From: an uncultured Elusimicrobia bacterium
GTDB lineage: Bacteria; Elusimicrobiota; Elusimicrobia; Elusimicrobiales; Elusimicrobiaceae
Length of the DNA stretch: 64,000 nt
Assembly: GCA_947306425.1 (NCBI GenBank)
Contig: CAMZGO010000003.1
Coordinates: forward strand, 1-64,000
Reading direction: 5' to 3'
Part shown: piece after piece, positions 43,657 to 50,904 of the stretch
How the letters are laid out: each line of letters starts with the position of its first letter
Position numbering within the stretch: position 1 is the stretch's first letter
Position numbers and translations under genes: made by a program
The notes under the pieces: model-generated
Told to the model about the DNA's origin: nothing
What the model saw: only the letters and a program-made list of their open reading frames with translations
Database searches by the model: none

Positions 43657-43990
43657 TTTTATATCCTTGTCTGTTTGTGGAAATAAAAAACGACTGCTTG
43701 CCAGTTATTCCACTCGCAGGTATAACCAACAGCAGTCGTAGTTGCACAAATTCTTATATTAGAAAATTTTCCTAAACAAAAATATGTGAACATTTGGCAA
43801 GAAATACTTCGGGAGCTACCCAAACATATTTCCTGCCTTAACAACCGCTTTTGGATGCGAGTGGAAATTGGGTTTCCCCAAAAACCATCCTATTCTTCTA
43901 TAGGATTCCAAAAACAGATTAAATTAAATTTCCCACTTAAAATGGGTTTACTACTTTCTCCTTAAATTCAACAACTTTATTTTATTATAT
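43657..43990 (-). ncRNA. Structured leader RNA (or independent small RNA) upstream of the helicase gene
   Basis: About 330 nt between the promoter and the helicase start, read on the minus strand, contain several hairpins. One has arms at 43827-43837/43796-43806 (11 bp including one G-U pair, which favours the minus strand as template sense). Another is at 43900-43906/43887-43893. The terminator-like stem 43731-43739/43690-43698 has nine perfect base pairs and six U residues after it. The terminator's loop (43709-43718) is perfectly complementary to 43856-43865, so a pseudoknot or an antiterminator can form. The 61-codon frame inside has no good start and follows no codon bias. This looks like a riboswitch-type attenuator or a stand-alone RNA of a defence locus; I recognise no known class. 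Confidence 0.6.
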
Positions 43991-44018
43991 CAAATCTATA
44001 ATAAAATTTTATAATTTG

Positions 44019-44048
44019 TTGCAAAATGTGGAAATAATTTGCTATAAT
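44019..44048 (+). promoter_or_regulatory. Promoter of the SAM-riboswitch operon; -35 shared with divergent promoter
   Basis: TTGCAA at 44019-44024, 18 bp, TATAAT at 44043-44048. TTGCAA is its own reverse complement. On the minus strand the same hexamer is followed after 18 bp by TATAGA (44000-43995), which could start the helicase leader RNA. Confidence 0.65.
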
Positions 44049-44055
44049 ATCCAGA

Positions 44056-44180
44056 CCATAGAGAGTGTACGAGGGACAAGCCCAATGACTACACAGCAAC
44101 CTATCTGAAAACAGAAAAGGTGCTAATGCTTGAAAGATGGGTAAGCAACATTTTATGCCCGTCTAAACGATGGGTTTTTT
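44056..44180 (+). ncRNA. SAM-I (S-box) riboswitch with terminator
   Basis: The conserved S-box core is present: GAGAGTGTACGAGGGACAAG, GCCCAATGACTACAC, GCAACC, GGTGCTAATGC and GAAAGATGGG (aptamer about 44056-44141). P2 pairs GTGTA with TACAC. The expression platform is a terminator with stem CCCGTC/GATGGG-type pairing (44158-44163/44169-44174) and six T residues. The 3' strand of P1, GATGGG at 44136-44141, is identical to the terminator's 3' arm and can pair with CCCGTC. SAM binding sequesters it in P1 and lets the terminator form, so genes are off when SAM is high. Confidence 0.9.
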
Positions 44181-44224
44181 CATTTTATACTCCTGTGGAA
44201 ATTAAAAAACATAGGAGTATAATT

Positions 44225-45124
44225 ATGATAGAAAATGAATATCAGTACATCAAAATAAATCATCCGGAACTCCAGCAACAACTTCAACATATCTTGGAAC
44301 ATCCCGGCGATCCGCTGTATAACAGTTTAATTATTCGCGGCGATATTTTTGCTGCTTCTTGCGCTTTCAAAAATTTGGAGCAAGCACTAAAAGCAAAATA
44401 TCCGGAAAAAGAAATTTTGTACCATGATAAAAATTCTTTTTCTCATTTCATAGAAAAATCTGAGCAATTATATTTAGATAATTTTTGTAAAATTCACCCA
44501 AATTTGATTTGTTTTATCATTGAGAATTTAACAATCAGAAATTTTACTAAAAAAGGGCAGGATAAAATAGCATTGTTTCTAAAAAATCTAACAAAACAAA
44601 ATGTGCAAGTCCTAATTTCTACACAAGTTTTTGTGGAAAGATACGGCAGAAATTCCTTAGATATTACGCCTGAAATATATAGTTTGTTCCGCTCCGGCAG
44701 GGAAACTTATTTGAAATACGGTGTTGCATATTTTAATAAACCCTTAAAGGGCTTTATAACATTAGCAGAAGATAAAAAGCGTTGCGAATTAACCAAACGC
44801 AGGGAAAACAGGCATCATTTCGGCGACTTATATTTGGGCATATTAGCCGAAGAAAAACCGTCTGTTTACAATGAAAATATGAAAGTCAGCATAGGTTTTT
44901 ACCCGTATGCCAGCGGCTCATTACACGCTTACAAATTCCCCAAAGTAATTTGCCCGACTTGCGGCAAAGCAACGATGATACCTTATAATTGTGTCGGCTC
45001 ACTATTTTCAGGCGGTTTTTTTATTAAATTTGCTTGCCTTAACTGCAAAGAATTAGCGGTAACAAATCGTCTGATAGAATATCGCAACATCATTAAAAGT
45101 ATTTTATGTATGGAGAAATATTGA
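44225..45124 (+). CDS. DnaA-like degenerate AAA+ protein with C-terminal zinc ribbon
   Basis: A 299-residue protein from the ATG at 44225, which has a GGAG Shine-Dalgarno; a longer frame from 44120 runs through the riboswitch terminator and is not used. Residues 20-170 resemble the DnaA AAA+ core (PLYNSLIIRGD, then ALKAKYPEKEILYHDKNSF, then IENLTIRNFTKKGQDKIALFLKNL, then VQVLISTQVFVERYG), but the Walker A lysine motif is replaced by GDIFAASCA, so ATP binding is doubtful. The C-terminal end has CPTCGK and CLNCKE, a zinc ribbon. A control role through protein or DNA contact is more likely than replication. It lies under a SAM riboswitch with the next gene. Confidence 0.6.
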   Translation: MIENEYQYIKINHPELQQQLQHILEHPGDPLYNSLIIRGDIFAASCAFKNLEQALKAKYPEKEILYHDKNSFSHFIEKSEQLYLDNFCKIHPNLICFIIENLTIRNFTKKGQDKIALFLKNLTKQNVQVLISTQVFVERYGRNSLDITPEIYSLFRSGRETYLKYGVAYFNKPLKGFITLAEDKKRCELTKRRENRHHFGDLYLGILAEEKPSVYNENMKVSIGFYPYASGSLHAYKFPKVICPTCGKATMIPYNCVGSLFSGGFFIKFACLNCKELAVTNRLIEYRNIIKSILCMEKY

Positions 45125-45125
45125 T

Positions 45126-45848
45126 ATGAATAAATTTCAAAATATAGTAGCGTGGATACCTCATACGGGCTTATTCTTGCCTAATATTGATAATAGTTCT
45201 AAATGGGATAAACTTAGGCAAGATGCATTGATTTTGGCGGACTATAAAGTTGATGTTTTATATCACTTTTTACCGAATAAAATAAAGAGCGATTACTCCC
45301 GTTTTGTTATTGATTTGGAGCGTTATTTAGACAATAGTAAAGAGCCGATGTCTGCCAAAGGTATGGACTATTTATATAATCGTTTAATTGACGGAACGCC
45401 GTTTGACAGGTCAATTTTCGGCGATAGTGCTTATTATACCCAATATTACAAACATAAGCACGCCGAGTTAAAGGAAAGCATAGAAAATATCGGCAACGGT
45501 TGTTTTTTGCTTGATTTGCACAGTTTTAACTCTATGCCGATTGCTTGCGATTTAGACAAAAGACCTAACCGCCCAGATATCTGTTTGGGCTTTAACGAAG
45601 ATGATACAAAACCGTCGGAAGAATTATTACAAAAAATCAAAGAGTATTTGAAGCAAAATGGCTTAGAAGTTGCGTTTAACACACCTTTTTGCGGCTCTAT
45701 GACTTCTGATACAAAAGTGAAATATAAGTCGTTGATGATAGAAATAAACAAGCATTGCTATCTCACAAACAACAAGTTAAATGCGGACGTTTACAAACTG
45801 TCGCACATACTTTACAAGGTTTGTTTATTGATGGAGAACCAAAATTAA
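45126..45848 (+). CDS. N-formylglutamate amidohydrolase-family protein
   Basis: A 240-residue protein with the FGase fold: WIPHTGLFLP (metal His) near the N-terminus, SRFVIDLERY, LLDLHSFNSMP (metal His), DICLGFN and YKSLMIEINKHCYL (catalytic or metal Glu). These match the zinc-dependent amidohydrolases that include HutG. No histidine-degradation genes are near, and the operon is controlled by SAM. A more fitting substrate would be an N-formyl amino acid linked to methionine, for example N-formylmethionine, giving methionine back to SAM synthesis. That is inference. Confidence 0.75.
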   Translation: MNKFQNIVAWIPHTGLFLPNIDNSSKWDKLRQDALILADYKVDVLYHFLPNKIKSDYSRFVIDLERYLDNSKEPMSAKGMDYLYNRLIDGTPFDRSIFGDSAYYTQYYKHKHAELKESIENIGNGCFLLDLHSFNSMPIACDLDKRPNRPDICLGFNEDDTKPSEELLQKIKEYLKQNGLEVAFNTPFCGSMTSDTKVKYKSLMIEINKHCYLTNNKLNADVYKLSHILYKVCLLMENQN

Positions 45849-45855
45849 AAATGGC

Positions 45856-45889
45856 GCGACAATATGTTGTCATATTGGTTTTGTAAAAT
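45856..45889 (+). promoter_or_regulatory. Island regulon promoter, site 3 (DUF2130 gene)
   Basis: GCGACAATATGTTGTCA (45856-45872), 11 nt (TATTGGTTTTG), TAAAAT at 45884-45889. Dyad GACA-N6-TGTC identical to site 6 over the 17 bases. Confidence 0.8.
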
Positions 45890-45945
45890 ATTAATATTAA
45901 AAATTTGAAGTGTTAAACATTAAAATTAAAATAAGGAGAATTATT

Positions 45946-47079
45946 ATGGCAGAAATTAAATGTCCTAATTGCGGTACAAAAATTGCGATTGATGAATCTA
46001 ACTATGCAAAGATTGTCAGTCAAATTAGAAATGAAGAATTTTCTAATGAAATTAAAGAAGTGGAAAAGCGTCTAATTGCAAATAAAAATAAGGAAATAGA
46101 GATATTGCAAGAAAAAGCAAAAGCGGAAAAGGAGCAAACTATTTTGCAATATAAACAAGAAATTGTTAGCATACGCGCTAATCAAGATAAAAAAATAAAT
46201 GAACTGCAAAATGCAATTAATTTAAAAAATCAGGAATTGCAAATTAATGAGCAATCACTCAAAAATAAATACGAAACTGAAATTAAAAATAAAGATGAAA
46301 TAATTGCTTATTATAAGGACTTAAAAGCCAAACTTTCCACTAAAATGTTGGGTGAGAATTTGGAACAGCATTGTCAAAATGAATTTAACAAATTGCGTGC
46401 TACTGCTTTCAAAGATGCATATTTTGAAAAAGATAATGATGATTCCTCCGGCAGTAAAGGCGATTTCATTTTCAGACAAAAAACTCCGGAAGGGGCAGAA
46501 GTTATTTCCATTATGTTTGAAATGAAAAACCAATCAGACACCACCGCAACTAAACGAAAGAACGAAGATTTTTTAGAGAAGTTAGATAAAGATAGAAAAA
46601 ATAAAAATTGCGAGTATGCGGTTTTAGTATCTTTGCTTGAAGAAGACAGCGATTTATACAATATGGGAATTGTGGATATGTCTTATAAATATCATAAAAT
46701 GTATGTAATAAGACCACAGTTTTTTATACCGATAATTACTTTGCTTAGAGATGCTGCCTTAAAAAATGCAGAAGATAAAAACCAATTATTAGCATATCAA
46801 AAGCAAAATATTGATATTACAAACTTTGAAAATAAATTGCTTGACTTCAAAGGTCAATTTGAAAAGAAATATCAACTTGCCGGCAGCAAATTTAAGGACG
46901 CAATAGACGAAATAGATAAGACTATTGAGCGCTTACAAAAAGTTAAGACTAATTTGCTTGCTTCCGAAAATAATTTCCGTCTGGCTAATGATAAATTGCA
47001 AGATTTAACTATCAAGAAATTAACTTACGGAAACCCGACGATTAAGCAAAAATTTGCGGAATTGAAAGAAGAAAAATAA
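45946..47079 (+). CDS. DUF2130 protein (zinc ribbon, coiled coil, nuclease-like domain)
   Basis: A 377-residue protein from the ATG at 45946 with a GGAG Shine-Dalgarno. An N-terminal ribbon (CPNCGTKI) is followed by a long coiled coil (about residues 25-140) and the DUF2130 core: [22 protein letters not shown] and [20 protein letters not shown]. The spaced Asp and Glu-x-Lys (GDF...FEMK) suggest the restriction-endonuclease-like fold that DUF2130 shares with RmuC-type proteins. It would act on DNA in repair or defence. Its promoter is a clear regulon site. It ends before a hairpin at 47091. Confidence 0.78.
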   Translation: MAEIKCPNCGTKIAIDESNYAKIVSQIRNEEFSNEIKEVEKRLIANKNKEIEILQEKAKAEKEQTILQYKQEIVSIRANQDKKINELQNAINLKNQELQINEQSLKNKYETEIKNKDEIIAYYKDLKAKLSTKMLGENLEQHCQNEFNKLRATAFKDAYFEKDNDDSSGSKGDFIFRQKTPEGAEVISIMFEMKNQSDTTATKRKNEDFLEKLDKDRKNKNCEYAVLVSLLEEDSDLYNMGIVDMSYKYHKMYVIRPQFFIPIITLLRDAALKNAEDKNQLLAYQKQNIDITNFENKLLDFKGQFEKKYQLAGSKFKDAIDEIDKTIERLQKVKTNLLASENNFRLANDKLQDLTIKKLTYGNPTIKQKFAELKEEK

Positions 47080-47090
47080 TACAAAATATT

Positions 47091-47128
47091 TCTCTATATG
47101 GTGCTTAGTTATCAGCATCATATAGAGA
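47091..47128 (+). terminator. Hairpin between DUF2130 gene and TPR operon
   Basis: A 14-bp stem (47091-47104/47115-47128) with one G-U pair and a 10-base loop lies 11 bp after the DUF2130 stop. No T run follows. It probably terminates or stabilises the upstream mRNA. Confidence 0.55.
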
Positions 47129-47161
47129 ATAATTATATCGCAAAAAATAAATGGGGAAAAT

Positions 47162-47749
47162 ATGAAAAACGGTAAAGATACAAAACAAACAAAAATTATT
47201 TTTAATGCTTTATACAGCCCGGAAGATGAGATTAAACGCTATACAAAGTTCATTACGGAACATCCAAATACAAAGGAACTTTATGAAGGCAGGGCTTTTG
47301 CTTATATAACAAATCAAGAATACGAAAAAGCACTTGCGGATTATTCAAAAGCACTTGAGTTAGACCCTAAAAATACTTATTATCTGTTTTGTTGTGCAGA
47401 TTGTTTCGGAAAGTTAGGTAAGTGGGATGATGCCCTTAAAGAATACAAAAAAATACTTAAAATAGACGATAAAGACGCAGCATGTTATTTAAATATGGCT
47501 GATATATTTTTTCAAAAGCATAGCAATAAAAGTGCGGAAAAATACTATACAAAAGCCATAGAGTTCGGTAAAAATGACAGTATGTATTATTATCGCAGAG
47601 CTTATTTTTATTACAGCACAGGTAAAACCGATAAAGCCCTTGCTGATTGCGATAACGGTTTAGAAATCAACCCTAAAGACAATTGCATTTTATCTCTTAA
47701 AGACCAAATATTTAAAGAATTGAAACGAAAAAAGAAGGAGTTGTTATGA
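47162..47749 (+). CDS. TPR protein
   Basis: A 195-residue protein of about four TPR units: YEGRAFAYITNQEYEKALADYSKALELDPKN (33-63), a second and third starting near 67 and 101, and YRRAYFYYSTGKTDKALADCDNGLEINPKDN. It has no signal peptide and is probably a cytosolic scaffold. It starts a five-gene operon with very short spacings and overlaps the next gene by four bases. No regulon site or sigma-70 promoter is obvious in the 33 bp between the hairpin and its start, so it may be transcribed by read-through. Confidence 0.75.
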   Translation: MKNGKDTKQTKIIFNALYSPEDEIKRYTKFITEHPNTKELYEGRAFAYITNQEYEKALADYSKALELDPKNTYYLFCCADCFGKLGKWDDALKEYKKILKIDDKDAACYLNMADIFFQKHSNKSAEKYYTKAIEFGKNDSMYYYRRAYFYYSTGKTDKALADCDNGLEINPKDNCILSLKDQIFKELKRKKKELL

Positions 47750-48033
47750 TATTTGAAAATATACACAAAGTATGGAAAAAGTTTGAAAAATTACACGACG
47801 CATACGGAAGTATTAGCGGATATGTGGAAAAAGGTATAGATTGGGATAAAGTCGTTTATCTCCGTCATCTCGGGCATGAAGAATATGTAAAAGTTACGCA
47901 AGACAAAGGTGTCTTTCGTTTTATGTTAAACGGTAAAGAAGTGGTGGAAAATAGCAAAGAGCAGTTAGCATATAATTGCGATTTATATGATAAATACGGT
48001 AAATTATTAAATATTGCAATTCTAGGGTTTTAA
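47746..48033 (+). CDS. Small uncharacterised protein of the DnaB-like operon
   Basis: A 95-residue protein without a signal peptide or membrane segment. Aromatic and charged residues alternate (KVWKKFEKLH; YLRHLGHEEYVKV; GVFRFMLNGKEVVENS), which suggests a small alpha/beta fold. The start overlaps the TPR stop, so both are co-translated. No family is recognised. Confidence 0.6.
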   Translation: MIFENIHKVWKKFEKLHDAYGSISGYVEKGIDWDKVVYLRHLGHEEYVKVTQDKGVFRFMLNGKEVVENSKEQLAYNCDLYDKYGKLLNIAILGF

Positions 48034-48048
48034 TTAAGGAGTAATAAA

Positions 48049-49098
48049 ATGAACAATAATACAAATATTTTAACATACTTTACTGATTTAGATGCCGCAA
48101 CAGGCGGTTTTAAGAGAGGTGATTTAATACTTTTGGCCTCTCGCCCAGCGCAAGGAAAAAGTGCCTTGGCTTTGGATATTGTTTACAATGTCGCGGTTAT
48201 GCAGAAGTTACCTGTGGCTTTATTTTCTCTTGAAACAGGCGGAAAAGTTATTTATGAAAGGATGGCCTGCGCTCGTTCATCAATAGAAAGATTTAGGATT
48301 TCCGAAGATATGCTTACAAAAAAGCAATGGAAAGCATTAACATTAAAAATCGGAGAGTTAATAAAAGCCCCTTTATTTATTTGTGATAAACCTAATTTAG
48401 AAGTAAAAGATATAAAAAATAATATTGAGGAACTTATAAAACAAGGCAAAAAACCCGAACTTGTGGTGATTGATTACTTTGACCTTATAAAGCAAGAAAA
48501 TAAGCAAGACGCTGCTGCAAATATGCGTGCTTTGAAAGAACTTGCCGTAAAATTAAATATTCCCGTTTTGGTATGTTCGCAGATGTACAGGAAAAAAGAA
48601 GGCGAGCCAAACCGCCCCGAGCTTTCACAATTAAGATATCCGCAGTTTGCAGAGATAGCAGACCTTATTATGTTGCTTCATAGGGAATATTATTATACGC
48701 AGGATGAAAGCCAGAAAAATTCTGCTGAAATACTCATAAAAACCCCTGTTCAAAAAGAAATAGAACTTAAATGGTACTCTGAGTATTGCTCTTTTAGCGA
48801 TATGGAAAAACCGGGAAGAGCAATAGATGAAAAAGAGATTGAAAAAATACTGAAAAAACATTGGCATCCCGCTAAACATTCAGACCGTTCAAAGTATAAT
48901 TTAGAGATTTTGGAAGAAGTGAAAAAGTTTTTGGAAAAACAACCCGATATGCGTTTTATACAAGCATTGTGGGTATTAAATATCGTTGACAAAGAAGACA
49001 GGTTTTACGAAGAACCGGAAATTACGCTTGCAAAGGTTAAGAAATCAAAAAAAATAAGAGGTGAGTGCTATGTTTGCAAAAATAAAAAAAGCAAATGA
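48049..49098 (+). CDS. Orphan DnaB-like RecA-type ATPase
   Basis: A 349-residue protein with the C-terminal ATPase core of replicative helicases: GFKRGDLILLASRPAQGKSALALDI (Walker A, residues about 20-44), FSLETGG, ELVVIDYFDLIK (Walker B), and VLVCSQMYRKKEG with the arginine-rich loop. The DnaB N-terminal primase-binding domain is absent. The last 70 residues carry PDMRFIQALWVLNI, a small C-terminal domain seen in hypothetical proteins. It is therefore not the chromosomal helicase. It may be a dedicated ATPase of the surrounding operon, perhaps a defence or replication-interference component. It overlaps the next gene. Confidence 0.78.
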   Translation: MNNNTNILTYFTDLDAATGGFKRGDLILLASRPAQGKSALALDIVYNVAVMQKLPVALFSLETGGKVIYERMACARSSIERFRISEDMLTKKQWKALTLKIGELIKAPLFICDKPNLEVKDIKNNIEELIKQGKKPELVVIDYFDLIKQENKQDAAANMRALKELAVKLNIPVLVCSQMYRKKEGEPNRPELSQLRYPQFAEIADLIMLLHREYYYTQDESQKNSAEILIKTPVQKEIELKWYSEYCSFSDMEKPGRAIDEKEIEKILKKHWHPAKHSDRSKYNLEILEEVKKFLEKQPDMRFIQALWVLNIVDKEDRFYEEPEITLAKVKKSKKIRGECYVCKNKKSK

Positions 49099-49696
49099 AA
49101 TAAAACAAACGGCTGTTTTGTATGATAATTTAGTTGATGCGGGTAAACTGAAAGAAGATGAATATAAACAGTTTTTGAGAAGTACCAAATCAAAATATTG
49201 GGATAAAACAGAACGTGCGAAATGGAAGTTTATCAAATCGCAAAATGCTGATTTTTGGGATAAACTCAATACTTATGCTTATAGCCCTATTGATTTGGCA
49301 AACCAAATTTATGAGCGTACAATGGATAATCTGCCTATGGCGAGTGCAACTTATTTACTGACAGGTATTCCTGTCACTAAAGGAACTGTGGTCTGTGCAG
49401 GTAGTGATATTGCAGGAAGAGAAATTATAGCAAACTTCAATAACAAGATAAAAACTTGTTATACTTTAACCGCATCCGATATTTTGGCATTTATAGTTGA
49501 ACATGCAAAATATAAACAAGAACCTTTGGCAATGATAGGTATTTGGAAGGAAGAACATAGACCAGATATGAAAAGGTGGGTAATGGCAATCTGCCATGAT
49601 GTTGGACATGGTTGGGCAGACCAATATTTTACATCTTATTATGATGCTACTTATAATGAAATAATAAAGTCCGAAACAGAAGAAGATGGAGAGTAA
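49070..49696 (+). CDS. Uncharacterised protein of the DnaB-like operon
   Basis: A 208-residue protein from the ATG at 49070, which has a GAGGTG Shine-Dalgarno; a GTG at 49061 is possible. It overlaps the DnaB-like gene by 29 bases. The N-terminus is lysine-rich and helical; the centre has a hydrophobic PMASATYLLTGIPVTKGTVVCAGSDIAGR segment and the C-terminus WVMAICHDVGHGWADQYF with His, Cys and Asp that could bind metal. I do not recognise the family. Confidence 0.6.
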   Translation: MFAKIKKANEIKQTAVLYDNLVDAGKLKEDEYKQFLRSTKSKYWDKTERAKWKFIKSQNADFWDKLNTYAYSPIDLANQIYERTMDNLPMASATYLLTGIPVTKGTVVCAGSDIAGREIIANFNNKIKTCYTLTASDILAFIVEHAKYKQEPLAMIGIWKEEHRPDMKRWVMAICHDVGHGWADQYFTSYYDATYNEIIKSETEEDGE

Positions 49697-49698
49697 TA

Positions 49699-49896
49699 AT
49701 GAAAAAATTGATTATAGTTTTTTGTTTACTTTTGTGTGCTATGCTTGGTTATGCGGCAGCCAAATTGGAAGTTAAAGTGATACAAGTAAAAAGCATTACA
49801 AACTATGCTATGAGCAATATAACCCGTTATGATCTTGGCGATACGGAGTGTTTTGTTGAAAGCCAAAGCCATAATTTGTTTTGCTTTAGGAAGTAA
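49699..49896 (+). CDS. Small secreted protein
   Basis: A 65-residue protein with a clear signal peptide (LIIVFCLLLCAMLGYAAA) and a mature part of about 45 residues with two cysteines (CFVESQSHNLFCF), which could form a disulfide. It begins two bases after the previous gene and ends the operon. No family is recognised; a small periplasmic factor in an otherwise cytosolic operon is odd. Confidence 0.6.
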   Translation: MKKLIIVFCLLLCAMLGYAAAKLEVKVIQVKSITNYAMSNITRYDLGDTECFVESQSHNLFCFRK

Positions 49897-50052
49897 TTAT
49901 AAATCTGTTTCATCTAATTTTTCTTTGATATATTTGGCAATCACGCGCCTTTTGGCTTTTTGTCGGGCGCGTTTAACTTTCGTTCTAGCACTTGTTTTAG
50001 ACGTACTATAACGCCATTCATCTTGTTTTGTGTGTGTTAATTTGTCTTTCAT
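49897..50052 (-). CDS. Small basic protein (51 residues)
   Basis: A 51-residue frame, strongly basic (TSARTKVKRARQKAKRR), 11 bp downstream of the 229-residue protein gene at 50064 and in the same direction. A weak AAGGT Shine-Dalgarno precedes it. A nucleic-acid-binding or antitoxin-like partner is possible. Its stop lies directly beside the stop of the convergent secreted-protein gene. No family recognised. Confidence 0.55.
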   Translation of the reverse strand: MKDKLTHTKQDEWRYSTSKTSARTKVKRARQKAKRRVIAKYIKEKLDETDL

Positions 50053-50063
50053 AAATTACCTTT

Positions 50064-50753
50064 TTATATATCAATATCGCACTTGATGTTAAAATTATAA
50101 TTACGGCAATAAATAAAATCCGTTAAAGCGAAGTTGCTATGCTCAAAAAGATTATGGAAAGGGTAAACAAGATGTAAATTTTTTGTTAAATTATCATCCA
50201 AACCCTCATTCCAATTTTGCGGAGTTTTGTCAAGATAAATTGCCTCATTTAATGACGGTGTAGTGGTAGTTCCGTCAATTTTGTGGAAACTTATTTTTGC
50301 TACGCTATAATTATAACCCGGGTTGTTATCTTCGTCGGTTAATGCTTCCCAAAGTTCTTGGCGCATATTATCTTGTACAGGATGTTTTTTGGGGTAGCAG
50401 CCGTCAAAATAATATACCCCTTCCACAGTAAAATCATTATTGTTGTTATGCGGTAAAAGCAGTTTATAGGTGCTTTCCGCTTTATCATATAATTTACGTA
50501 TGTTTTTTGTTAAATTCTCATTAAAAACAACAATAACTGGCAATAATTCTTTTTGATAGTTTAACACAAAATCATTTATTAATTTTTTGCGCGCCCTTAG
50601 CAAACTTTCGGCATTTATATTATTGTTATGCTTTTTCATTTCACGCATTTTCATTGTCCAAATAATTTCGTCTTCAATTATGCGTATTGTCTTTGATGTT
50701 AAAAATTCGGTTAAAATTGAATTAAAATTTTCATTTTGTTCTATATTTGACAT
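50064..50753 (-). CDS. Uncharacterised protein under an island regulon promoter
   Basis: A 229-residue protein of unknown function. The N-terminal half is helical and charged; the C-terminal half has GVYYFDGCYPKKHPVQDNM, YNYSVAKISFHKIDG and HLVYPFHNLFEHSNFALTDFIYCRNYNFNI, suggesting a beta-rich domain. The final FALTDFIYCRNYNFNI resembles the ends of some immunity or TA-like proteins, but I make no assignment. It has regulon site 4 and is divergent from the ankyrin gene. Confidence 0.6.
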   Translation of the reverse strand: MSNIEQNENFNSILTEFLTSKTIRIIEDEIIWTMKMREMKKHNNNINAESLLRARKKLINDFVLNYQKELLPVIVVFNENLTKNIRKLYDKAESTYKLLLPHNNNNDFTVEGVYYFDGCYPKKHPVQDNMRQELWEALTDEDNNPGYNYSVAKISFHKIDGTTTTPSLNEAIYLDKTPQNWNEGLDDNLTKNLHLVYPFHNLFEHSNFALTDFIYCRNYNFNIKCDIDI

Positions 50754-50785
50754 ATTTTTACCCTGTTAAAATCGTTTATATAAAT

Positions 50786-50819
50786 ATTTTATAAATATAA
50801 TATGCCAACATTATGTCGC
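50786..50819 (-). promoter_or_regulatory. Island regulon promoter, site 4
   Basis: Minus strand GCGACATAATGTTGGCA (50819-50803), 11 nt (TATTATATTTA), TAAAAT at 50791-50786. Divergent from site 5, which begins 18 bp to the right. Confidence 0.78.
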
Positions 50820-50836
50820 AGAAAAGTAATTTTAAT

Positions 50837-50870
50837 AAGACACAGTGCTGTCGCAATAGTTTTATATAAT
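50837..50870 (+). promoter_or_regulatory. Island regulon promoter, site 5 (ankyrin gene)
   Basis: GACACAGTGCTGTCG within 50837-50853, 11 nt (CAATAGTTTTA), TATAAT at 50865-50870. Dyad GACA-N6-TGTC; the TTGTCA position reads CTGTCG. Confidence 0.75.
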
Positions 50871-50904
50871 ATACATAACAATAAGTTCATAAAAGGATAT
50901 AAAT

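Noticed and set aside
43659-43844. A 61-codon minus-strand frame in the helicase leader
   Set aside because: It covers the terminator stem and the 11-bp hairpin. The base-pairing explains the sequence better than coding does.
43657-43990. T-box or tmRNA as identity of the leader RNA
   Set aside because: GGTTATACCTGCGAG resembles the T-box core only loosely and no specifier stem was found. The tag-like GCAACTACG has no tmRNA ends around it.
44120-44224. Upstream start (44120) for the DnaA-like protein
   Set aside because: It would begin inside the SAM aptamer and read through the terminator. The ATG at 44225 has a Shine-Dalgarno.
49829-50011. 60-codon plus-strand frame
   Set aside because: It overlaps the secreted-protein gene and lies opposite the better-supported 51-residue basic protein frame.
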